Part shown: one piece after another, positions 4,942 through 10,773 of the stretch
Layout of the letters: each line of letters opens with the position of its first letter
Numbering within the stretch: position 1 is the first letter of the stretch
From: Eubacterium sp. UBA3782
Lineage (GTDB): Bacteria > Bacillota > Clostridia > Lachnospirales > Lachnospiraceae
Reading direction: 5' to 3'
NCBI GenBank assembly: GCA_002368795.1
Contig: DFFG01000015.1
Span: forward strand, 4,669 to 16,247
Length of the DNA: 11,579 nucleotides
Notes under the pieces: model-generated
Database searches by the model: none
Seen by the model: only the letters and a program-made list of their open reading frames with translations
Told to the model about the DNA's origin: nothing
Program-made: the position numbers and the translations under genes

Positions 4942-6786
4942 TCACTTTTTTTCAAAGAACTTATCTTTGTAATAGATCAGCAGATACAGGACCACTAGTG
5001 CGGCCACAAAGAGGCCTGCCCACAGGAAGGGATGGTTGGTATCTCCTGTGTTTGCCGAATCTCCCTTCTGGGAAGAATTGCCTGAAGGAGTCGGCGTGGT
5101 GGTCGGTTTGCCTGGCACTGAAGTGATCGTACCGGAGGATTCCTTATCCTGTACAGTAAAGCTTGTATATGCGGTTCCATCCGAGGAGCGGATCAGAAGG
5201 GCATGGGCTCCGCTGCTGAGTGTGTTCAGATACCTCTGGCTGAGGGTGATCTGGGTAGATCCGGATGCCTTGGTGTAGCTGTCGCTGCCCAGCTGGTGGC
5301 CGTCTACACTGACACTGACAAATTTGCTGTAGTCTGCTTCTGAAACGAAGGTAAGGCCGCTGGTGCTTCCCTTTGTCCAAACGCTGTCTGCACCGGAAAC
5401 GATCGTGTACTGCTTCTGTACAGGAGCAGTTGTCGGTGCCTGAGTGGGCTTAGGTGTGGTGGTAGGCTTCGGTGTGCTCGTTGGCTTCGGCGGTACCGTA
5501 GGCTTAGCTGTTGGCTTAGGTGTCGCGGTTGGCTTTGGCGTTGTGGTTGGTTTCGGTGTCGTAGTCGGCTTTGGCGTCGTAGTTGGCTTCGGCGTTGTGG
5601 TTGGCTTCGGCGTAGTGGTCGGCTTTGGCGTCGTAGTGGGCTTCGGTGTCGTAGTCGGCTTTGGCGTCGTAGTTGGCTTTGGTGTTGTAGTCGGTTTCGG
5701 CGTCGTGGTCGGTGTTGGTGTTGTTGTCGGTTCGGGCTCCTTTGTTGGCTCCGGTGTCTCTGTGGGTTCCGGCGTCGGCTCTTCTGTGGGCTCGGGCGTC
5801 GGCTCTTTGGTGGGCTCCGGCGTTGGTTCTTCCGTGGGTTCCGGTGTTGGCTCTGCTGTAGGCTCGGGAGTCACGGTTGGTTCTGCAGTGGGTTCCGGCG
5901 TCGGTTCTTCGGTCGGCTCAGGTGCAGTGGTGGGCTCCGGTTCGGGCTCTTCCGTGGGTTCCGGTGTTGGTTCTTCTGTCGGTTCCGGTGTGGGTTCGGG
6001 ATCATCCTCATCAGAGGATTCTTTTACTGAGAAGGCCAGGACGATGCTGTTTTCCGGCATGTCTGCCTTTGTCTCCCAAAGGATGCCCTCCTCCGTCTTT
6101 TCGTCGGATTTCTTCCAGTTCAGTTCGATCTCCTTCGGTTCTTCGGATGACTCCTTTTTTTCCTTTTCTTTGTCCTTGTCGGTATCGTCCGTTGTCTCTT
6201 CAGGTGCCTTTCCCTTGTTATTCTTTGGAACTTCCGTTATGAGGGCTTCCTTTTCCGGCTCATATCCTTCTTCCAGGATAAGCTGGAAGGTAAAGGTTTT
6301 ATTCACCGGGGTGTTCCAGGCGATGGCTCCTGTGTATTTGTCTGCCCAGAGAGAGGAGACGGCATAGTTTTTTATGACAGATGCATCTCCATTGTCCAGC
6401 TTTGGCGTGCAGGAACAGATCAGACCCTTCTGGAAACGAACCGTCACTGTTACATCCTCATCCGGCATCTTGAAGGCCAGAGAGTCGGAGAGCAGCCGCT
6501 CATATTCTTTGCCTGCCTTCCAGGAAGCAGAGAAAAGCTGAAAATCCTCCCCCGGTTTCTGGGTGATTGTGATTTTTTCTCCCTCTTTGGCTTCCTCTGT
6601 GCTGACAGAAGCGGTGCAGTCCGTTTCATCCTTGATCTTTTTGCCCTCTTCATCATAGCTTTCGACGGTCAGGCTGATCTTATGCTCGCCTTCCTCGGCG
6701 GATGCTTTAGCTGCACGTACGGGCAGACTGCCAAGCAGGAGCACCAGAACCAGTAGACCGAGACCTGCTTTTTTCATTCTTTTCAT
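4942..6786 (-). CDS. Secreted, anchored protein with InlB-B-like domain, Pro-Thr rod and X2/Ig-like module
   Basis: A 614-residue protein. The ATG at 6786 is chosen because GGAGG (6793-6797) lies 6 bases before it and it begins a clean signal peptide (MKRMKK, Leu/Val-rich core, AKASA to residue 30). Longer in-frame starts have no such site, and a 6870 start would lie inside the promoter. Residues about 34-125 resemble a divergent InlB B-repeat domain, ending FKMPDEDVTVTVRF. Residues about 125-260 are Lys/Glu-rich. Residues 261-354 form an acidic Pro-Thr-Glu rod and 355-455 a basic TTTPKP rod. Residues about 460-545 look like an X2-type Ig-like module (VSVDGHQL...ITLSQRYLNTLSSGAHALLI). The C-terminus has SANTGD (577-582), a 20-residue hydrophobic segment (587-606) and KDKFFEKK, the layout of a sortase signal without a clear LP. 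It is therefore wall- or membrane-anchored, with the N-terminal domain projected by the rod. Ligand unknown. Confidence 0.87.
   Translation of the reverse strand: MKRMKKAGLGLLVLVLLLGSLPVRAAKASAEEGEHKISLTVESYDEEGKKIKDETDCTASVSTEEAKEGEKITITQKPGEDFQLFSASWKAGKEYERLLSDSLAFKMPDEDVTVTVRFQKGLICSCTPKLDNGDASVIKNYAVSSLWADKYTGAIAWNTPVNKTFTFQLILEEGYEPEKEALITEVPKNNKGKAPEETTDDTDKDKEKEKKESSEEPKEIELNWKKSDEKTEEGILWETKADMPENSIVLAFSVKESSDEDDPEPTPEPTEEPTPEPTEEPEPEPTTAPEPTEEPTPEPTAEPTVTPEPTAEPTPEPTEEPTPEPTKEPTPEPTEEPTPEPTETPEPTKEPEPTTTPTPTTTPKPTTTPKPTTTPKPTTTPKPTTTPKPTTTPKPTTTPKPTTTPKPTTTPKPTTTPKPTATPKPTAKPTVPPKPTSTPKPTTTPKPTQAPTTAPVQKQYTIVSGADSVWTKGSTSGLTFVSEADYSKFVSVSVDGHQLGSDSYTKASGSTQITLSQRYLNTLSSGAHALLIRSSDGTAYTSFTVQDKESSGTITSVPGKPTTTPTPSGNSSQKGDSANTGDTNHPFLWAGLFVAALVVLYLLIYYKDKFFEKK
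5528..5725 (-). repeat. Tandem 18-bp repeats encoding basic TTTPKP units
   Basis: Ten consecutive 18-bp units (5528-5707) encode Thr-Thr-Thr-Pro-Lys-Pro on the minus strand. An eleventh, degenerate unit (5708-5725) has Thr-Pro in place of Lys-Pro. Third positions vary between units, so the array is not freshly copied. Looser KP-rich copies continue to about 5426. The block forms the membrane-proximal, positively charged part of the rod. Confidence 0.92.
5726..6005 (-). repeat. Pro-Thr-Glu repeat block (TPEPTEEP-like units)
   Basis: Irregular 24-bp (8-residue) units of the type TPEPTEEP, with TAEP, TKEP and TTAP variants, encode an extended acidic polyproline-like rod. It lies on the membrane-distal side of the TTTPKP block, and the switch in unit length and charge occurs at about 5725. 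Confidence 0.88.
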
Positions 6787-6857
6787 GTTTTTCCTCCATT
6801 TATTGAAGTATAACAGAAGTACGGCAGCTGCTGCAGGCACCTGCCGATTCTGCCTAT

Positions 6858-6886
6858 AGTATATCCGCAATTAACAAATTTGTAAA
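6858..6886 (-). promoter_or_regulatory. SigA-type promoter for the minus-strand anchored protein
   Basis: Read on the minus strand, TTTACA (6886-6881) and TATACT (6863-6858) are separated by 17 bases. Transcription would start near 6851, leaving a leader of about 65 bases. The leader begins with a hairpin, CGGCAG/CTGCCG (6841-6846 with 6822-6827), that may protect the 5' end. A small inverted repeat, ACTAT/ATAGT (6898-6911), lies just upstream of the -35 box. Confidence 0.75.
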
Positions 6887-6961
6887 CAAAAATCAATACT
6901 ATAGAAATAGTGTGCCATTTGTGCAGAATGCCGCATTTCAGGTAATGCTTCCAAGAAAAGG

Positions 6962-6990
6962 TTGATAACCTGCGGGTGTGAGGGTAGAAT
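6962..6990 (+). promoter_or_regulatory. SigA-type promoter for the 7032-9539 gene
   Basis: TTGATA (6962-6967) and TAGAAT (6985-6990) are exactly 17 bases apart, predicting a start near 6997. This is 35 bases before the ATG, with room for the GGGAGG ribosome binding site at 7020-7025. It is divergent from the promoter at 6858-6886, and the two share a roughly 75-base regulatory space. Confidence 0.72.
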
Positions 6991-7031
6991 GATAATTGTA
7001 GTAGTTTGCCTTTTTATTTGGGAGGAAGATC

Positions 7032-9539
7032 ATGAGAAAAAACAGGACTGTATGCAGCATGGCGGTTATTCTTAGCGCAGTGCTTGTTTTGGGCAATGTT
7101 CCGGCGGCTGTGTACGCGAGTGAATTGGAGGAGCAGACGGCTGTTGCAGCGGAAAGCTTTTCTGAGCCGGAGTCTGTAGAGACAGAGGCACTGGATGAAA
7201 CATCTGTTCCGGCAGATGCCATCGCAGCAGAGGACAATTCCGCAGAGCAGGCAGAGAGCACCGAAATGCCGGAGACGGCCGGCTCGGAAGTGGCGCCTGA
7301 AGCAGAAAATGGGGATGCCGGGGAAGCAGCCGGGCCTTCTGCTGAGCCGGAAGTTACCGTGGAAGAAGTCCTGACAGAGCCGGAAGCGGCAGAAAGCGAT
7401 GCAGCCATGGAGGCTGAAACCGATCCTGCCTTTGACAGTAACGATACGGAGCCGGATCCGCTGACAGAAGAGAAAGAAAAAGAATATGCCTATTATTACG
7501 AGCCGGGTTATGAAGCAAATGCCATGATCGAATACGGCTACTTTGACGATGATAAGCAGGCGGATGTCGGTGAGCTCTATATTGGTGAGGTACGTGAGTA
7601 CACGCTGTATGCAGAGAAGTACCAGACAGATGGCGGAACCGATCTGGGCGATGCGACCGGAGAGGTTACGTTTAGTATTGAGAATGAAAGCGATCTGCCT
7701 GCTGAGGTCAGCGTGAGTATTGATGGAGATATACTGACCATCTCTGCCGGCCAGGTTTCCACTGATACCGATCTGGAGCTTGTGATTGGCTGTCATGGTT
7801 CTGAGGAAGTCAAAGACGGCAAGATGAGTATGTACTTCAGCATCTATACAGAGCTGGACCGTCTCAACCTGATTTCTGTTGCAGGTTCCCCGCTGGCGGG
7901 AACACCGCTGCTTTATGAGGTAAGTCATATGCGGTATACCAGCGCCGGTGCACAGCCGGTGACAGATGCCGTATACCAGTACACTTTTGCCAACTGCCTG
8001 TTAAAGGACAATAATGGAACACAGATCGCAGCCGGAGAGAATGTGGATCCCAGCCGTCTGCCGGTATCCGTTTACTGGAACAAGACAGAAGAAAATGCTG
8101 CAGTACCGATTGAAATTAATATGGCTGCCTATGATGCGAATGGGCAGTATCTGTGTGAGCTTTCGGTCGAATATGTACAGGCGGATATAGGTGCCTGCAC
8201 CATTCATCTGGGCGATCCGTTTATGGATGTTGCCTATGCTGAATTTTCCGGAGAGCCGGTGGAAATGCCTCTGTTCATCACCTTTGAGGGGATGCAGGTA
8301 ACAGATGCGGATTATAACGTTAGTTACATCGGAAACGACGCGGAAGGTACAGCTACTGTCACGATAACCGGAAAGAACGCATTCAATGGCGAAGTAAAAA
8401 AGACATTTACAGTCATCGATACCCGGGTGGCTGCTCCCGAGATCACAGGTATCCAGAATAAAGAAAACGGCATCAGCCTTTCCTGGAGTGAGGCCGCCGG
8501 TGCAAGCGGCTATTCTGTCTACCGAAATGGTGAGAAGATTGCAGATACGGATGCGGCAGCTCTTAGCTTCGAGGATACAGATGTAAGCAGTGGGGAAACC
8601 TATACATATACGGTGTGTGCATTCCGGAATGCAGAAAACGGCCAGACCTACGAAAGCGAACCTTCCGGAGAAAAGACCATTGTCTATCTGGCAAGTCCTG
8701 TAATTGCATCGGTTGTCAATGCAGCGTCTGCATCGACGGTTACCTGGAGTGAGGTCACCGGTGCTGACGGCTACCGTCTGTACCGGAAGACCGGCAGCGG
8801 TGAATTTGAGCAGGCTGCTGAGATCGCCGGCGGAAGCACAGTGAAGTACGCCGATAAAGCTGCAAAGACCAGCGGCACAAAGTATACCTACTATGTGACA
8901 GCATACAAGACGGTCGGAGAAGGAGAGGAAGCTGAGACCTTTACGAGTGCCGACTCTGCACAGAAGGTTTCCTATTTTGTGGCCAGACCGGCCATCTCAA
9001 GCATTGCCAATGCGGCCACCGGAACGACGGTCAGCTGGAAAAAGATCACGGGAGCAACCGGCTATTATCTGTACCGGAAGACCGGCAGTGGAAGCTACAG
9101 TCCTGCAGCCACGATCACCAGCGGATCCACCGTTAAGTACACCGACACAAAGGCAAAGACGAACGGTACCAAATATACTTACTATGTCGTGGCTTACAAA
9201 ACAGTAGGCAAAGCAACATACAAGAGTGCCAACTCGGCGGCAAAGATCTCCTACTTCCTGACCCGTCCGGCGATCTCATCCGCATCCAACACAGCGGCGA
9301 AGACCATGACCGTAAAGTGGAAGAAGAACGCCAAGGCTACCGGATACCAGGTGAAATATGTGACCGGAAGCACGTCAAAGACGGTTACGATCACAAAGAA
9401 TACGACACTCAGCCGTGTGATCAAGAGCCTGGTAAAGGGCAAGGCCTACAAGGTATATCTCCGCAGCTACAAGAAGGTGAGCGGTGTAAATTACTATAGT
9501 GCCTGGAGCGCAGCAAAGAGCGTAAAGATCACAAAGTAA
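7032..9539 (+). CDS. Large secreted protein with acidic linker and four C-terminal FnIII domains
   Basis: An 835-residue protein. GGGAGG (7020-7025) lies 6 bases before the ATG. Residues 1-29 are a signal peptide (MRKNR, hydrophobic core, VYA before S30). Residues 30-150 are an acidic Ala/Glu/Pro/Ser linker. Residues about 155-395 hold beta-rich segments not assigned to a family. Residues about 397-463 resemble the repeat common in clostridial surface proteins that ends GTATVTITGKNAFNGEVKKTFTV. Four fibronectin type III domains follow at about 468-555, 555-652, 652-745 and 743-835. Domains 2 and 3 are close copies (LYRKTGSG..., TKYTYYV.AYKTVG). The protein ends in AWSAAKSVKITK, much like the end of the 712-2145 product. 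There is no sortase signal or membrane anchor, so it is released or held by charge. Likely structural or adhesive. A catalytic domain in the unassigned part cannot be excluded. Confidence 0.85.
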   Translation: MRKNRTVCSMAVILSAVLVLGNVPAAVYASELEEQTAVAAESFSEPESVETEALDETSVPADAIAAEDNSAEQAESTEMPETAGSEVAPEAENGDAGEAAGPSAEPEVTVEEVLTEPEAAESDAAMEAETDPAFDSNDTEPDPLTEEKEKEYAYYYEPGYEANAMIEYGYFDDDKQADVGELYIGEVREYTLYAEKYQTDGGTDLGDATGEVTFSIENESDLPAEVSVSIDGDILTISAGQVSTDTDLELVIGCHGSEEVKDGKMSMYFSIYTELDRLNLISVAGSPLAGTPLLYEVSHMRYTSAGAQPVTDAVYQYTFANCLLKDNNGTQIAAGENVDPSRLPVSVYWNKTEENAAVPIEINMAAYDANGQYLCELSVEYVQADIGACTIHLGDPFMDVAYAEFSGEPVEMPLFITFEGMQVTDADYNVSYIGNDAEGTATVTITGKNAFNGEVKKTFTVIDTRVAAPEITGIQNKENGISLSWSEAAGASGYSVYRNGEKIADTDAAALSFEDTDVSSGETYTYTVCAFRNAENGQTYESEPSGEKTIVYLASPVIASVVNAASASTVTWSEVTGADGYRLYRKTGSGEFEQAAEIAGGSTVKYADKAAKTSGTKYTYYVTAYKTVGEGEEAETFTSADSAQKVSYFVARPAISSIANAATGTTVSWKKITGATGYYLYRKTGSGSYSPAATITSGSTVKYTDTKAKTNGTKYTYYVVAYKTVGKATYKSANSAAKISYFLTRPAISSASNTAAKTMTVKWKKNAKATGYQVKYVTGSTSKTVTITKNTTLSRVIKSLVKGKAYKVYLRSYKKVSGVNYYSAWSAAKSVKITK

Positions 9540-9577
9540 GATCGGACAGGATTACACACAATCGAATCAGACAGATC

Positions 9578-9605
9578 AGGGCCGCAGCACCAAGCTGCGG
9601 CCTTT
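9578..9605 (+). terminator. Rho-independent terminator after the FnIII protein gene
   Basis: GGCCGCAGC (9580-9588) pairs perfectly with GCTGCGGCC (9594-9602) around an ACCAA loop. Outer A-T and G-T pairs extend it, and a short TTT (9603-9605) follows. The stem is very strong but the T-run is weak. It sits about 40 bases after the FnIII gene stop. Confidence 0.72.
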
Positions 9606-9742
9606 GGCATATTCGGAGCCGGCGGCAGGGGTTGTGTGCATCAAAAAGGAGGAATGGATACATACATTCCTGCAAATAAAGTGAAAAGACAATGGCCTTG
9701 GAGTAAAAAATACGACGAAAATACGACCCGATATATACGAAA

Positions 9743-9776
9743 AGGGGCAGAATGCCCCTGGTTTTTACTTTTTTTA
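9743..9776 (+). terminator. Second rho-independent terminator with long T-runs
   Basis: AGGGGCA (9743-9749) and TGCCCCT (9753-9759) form a 7-bp stem with a GAA loop, followed by GGTTTTTACTTTTTTT. It is a textbook terminator 140 bases after the first one. Between the two (9606-9742) I see no convincing gene, only an orphan ribosome binding site in a small hairpin (9646-9671). Confidence 0.85.
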
Positions 9777-9799
9777 GAATTATTCATGCAAATGAAAGA

Positions 9800-9828
9800 T
9801 TGTCTTTTTTCATTGTTTGACGTAAAAT
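9800..9828 (+). promoter_or_regulatory. Probable promoter of the ribozyme-acyltransferase-glmM transcript
   Basis: TTGTCT (9800-9805) and TAAAAT (9823-9828) are separated by 17 bases, just downstream of the terminator at 9743-9776. The predicted start is near 9835, giving a leader of about 105 bases before the ribozyme cleavage site. An alternative TTGACG at 9817-9822 has only a poor -10 (TGTATG). Confidence 0.6.
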
Positions 9829-9836
9829 GGTTTGAT

Positions 9837-9864
9837 GAATGTATGGCAGGTCTATGCCGCATTC
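9837..9864 (+). other. Hairpin at the predicted 5' end of the ribozyme transcript
   Basis: GAATG (9837-9841) pairs with CATTC (9860-9864), and GGCA (9845-9848) with TGCC (9855-9858). This forms an interrupted hairpin at the predicted transcript start. It may protect the 5' fragment, or simply be a stable leader end. Confidence 0.4.
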
Positions 9865-9929
9865 ACCAGTCCTCCATGTATAAGCATGCGGACGGACGAG
9901 TAAAATAGCGCTTCTGCGAAGGAGGAAAG

Positions 9930-9941
9930 ATGCGTTATTAG
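9930..9941 (+). other. Four-codon upstream reading frame (ATG CGT TAT TAG) ending on the cleavage site
   Basis: AAGGAGG (9919-9925), a perfect anti-Shine-Dalgarno match, lies 4 bases before an ATG. The frame encodes Met-Arg-Tyr and stops at TAG 9939-9941. The last base of the stop is G1 of the ribozyme, so the predicted cut (9940/9941) falls inside the stop codon. Spacing is slightly short, and translation is not proven. A 4-bp hairpin (9911-9914 with 9918-9921) could mask the start of the binding site. Confidence 0.4.
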
Positions 9942-10075
9942 CGCCAGGACCAGCAATGGTTGACGAGGCCGGCAGTTATCGAAAGACTCGGCGGATGCTG
10001 CCGCGGCTGAAAGTGGGCCGTCAGGGAAGTTTAAAAAGCAGAATCAACACTGTAACAGAGGGCTTTCCGTCACTT
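9941..10075 (+). ncRNA. glmS-class self-cleaving ribozyme (glucosamine-6-phosphate activated)
   Basis: This matches the glmS ribozyme by sequence and by structure. It begins GCGCC after an A, which places cleavage between 9940 and 9941. The conserved core GACGAGG (9962-9968), TTATCGA (9976-9982) and CTCGGCGGATG (9987-9997) is present in order. P1 is ACCA/TGGT (9949-9952 with 9957-9960) capped by a GCAA tetraloop. P2 is CGGCAG/CTGCCG (9970-9975 with 9998-10003). P3 is CGGC/GCCG (10004-10007 with 10017-10020). The P3 loop AAGTG (10011-10015) pairs with CACTT (10071-10075), the P3.1 pseudoknot. P4 is GGGAAG/CTTTCC (10024-10029 with 10063-10068), enclosing the conserved-looking AGAG. These helices differ in sequence from Bacillus examples while keeping the pairing. 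The known role is that glucosamine-6-phosphate acts as cofactor for cleavage, which leads to mRNA decay. The next coding region is not glmS but the acyltransferase at 10108. Confidence 0.93.
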
Positions 10076-10107
10076 AAAGAAATTGTTATTTCGGAGGTAC
10101 AGAAATC

Positions 10108-10770
10108 GTGTACACGATCAAGGACTTATATGATCTGGACCACACGCAGGCAAAGGCGTATCTGGAGCAGTTCACCTATCCCTGGGAGGCCCTTAAAGGA
10201 ATCAAGGATATGATCCTGGCTCTTGGCCCGACGTTGGGTGAGGATTACAGAGAAGTTTCCGAGCATGTCTGGGTACATAAGACAGCAAAGATCTTCCCGA
10301 CGGCATATCTCGGCGCCCCCTGCATCATCGGACCGGAGACGGAGGTGCGCCATTGCGCATTTATCCGCGGTTCAGCGCTGGTAGGCGCAAACTGTGTGGT
10401 CGGCAACTCTGTGGAGCTGAAGAACGTGATCCTGTTTGACCACGTGCAGACCCCGCACTACAACTATGTCGGTGATTCCATTCTTGGCTATTACAGTCAC
10501 ATGGGAGCCGGCTCCATCACGTCTAACGTCAAGTCTGACAAGAAGCTTGTCGTGGTCCACAACGGGGACGAGCAGATCGAGACCGGACTGAAAAAGTTCG
10601 GCGCCATGCTGGGCGATTATGTCGAGGTCGGCTGCAATTCCGTCCTGAATCCCGGCACCGTCATCGGCCGGCACAGCAATGTCTATCCGACCAGCTGCGT
10701 GCGTGGTGTGATCCCGGAGGGCAGCATTCACAAGAACAATGCACAAGTAATCAGAAAGATCGAGGACTGA
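10108..10770 (+). CDS. Left-handed beta-helix acyltransferase, GlmU C-terminal-like
   Basis: A 220-residue protein starting with GTG at 10108, with GGAGGT (10093-10098) 9 bases upstream and the ribozyme end 32 bases upstream. After an N-terminal helical region (1-50) the chain shows hexapeptide-type turns of a left-handed beta-helix (CIIGPETEV, ALVGANCVVGNSV, YVEVGCNSVLNPGTVIG). It aligns by eye with the acetyltransferase half of GlmU. GNSVELKN matches GNFVEMKK (Lys105), TPHYNYVGD matches AGHLTYLGD (catalytic-type His117 and Tyr120), and GAGSITSN matches GAGTITCN (Asn140). It lacks the N-terminal uridylyltransferase domain of full GlmU (about 450 residues). It may acetylate glucosamine-1-phosphate, the product of the glmM gene that follows after 3 bases. 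It could instead act on another sugar phosphate, as such proteins are often annotated only as sugar-phosphate transferases. Confidence 0.85.
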   Translation: MYTIKDLYDLDHTQAKAYLEQFTYPWEALKGIKDMILALGPTLGEDYREVSEHVWVHKTAKIFPTAYLGAPCIIGPETEVRHCAFIRGSALVGANCVVGNSVELKNVILFDHVQTPHYNYVGDSILGYYSHMGAGSITSNVKSDKKLVVVHNGDEQIETGLKKFGAMLGDYVEVGCNSVLNPGTVIGRHSNVYPTSCVRGVIPEGSIHKNNAQVIRKIED

Positions 10771-10773
10771 ACC

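Noticed and set aside
5444..6367. Plus-strand open frame (307 codons) of Gly-Val and Gly-Ser repeats
   Set aside because: It is the reverse of the Pro-Thr rod. The minus-strand frame has a signal peptide, domains, promoter and ribosome binding site; this one has none.
2394..6866. Shared CTATAGTAT-ATCC sequences at 2394-2407 and 6854-6866 as a common operator
   Set aside because: One copy overlaps a -10 box on the minus strand and the other lies between a promoter and a start codon on the plus strand. Two short AT-rich matches are too few to claim a site.
9636..9908. 90-codon plus-strand frame between the terminators and the ribozyme
   Set aside because: It reads through a textbook terminator (9743-9776) and a promoter (9800-9828), and its only ATG by the binding site is one base away.
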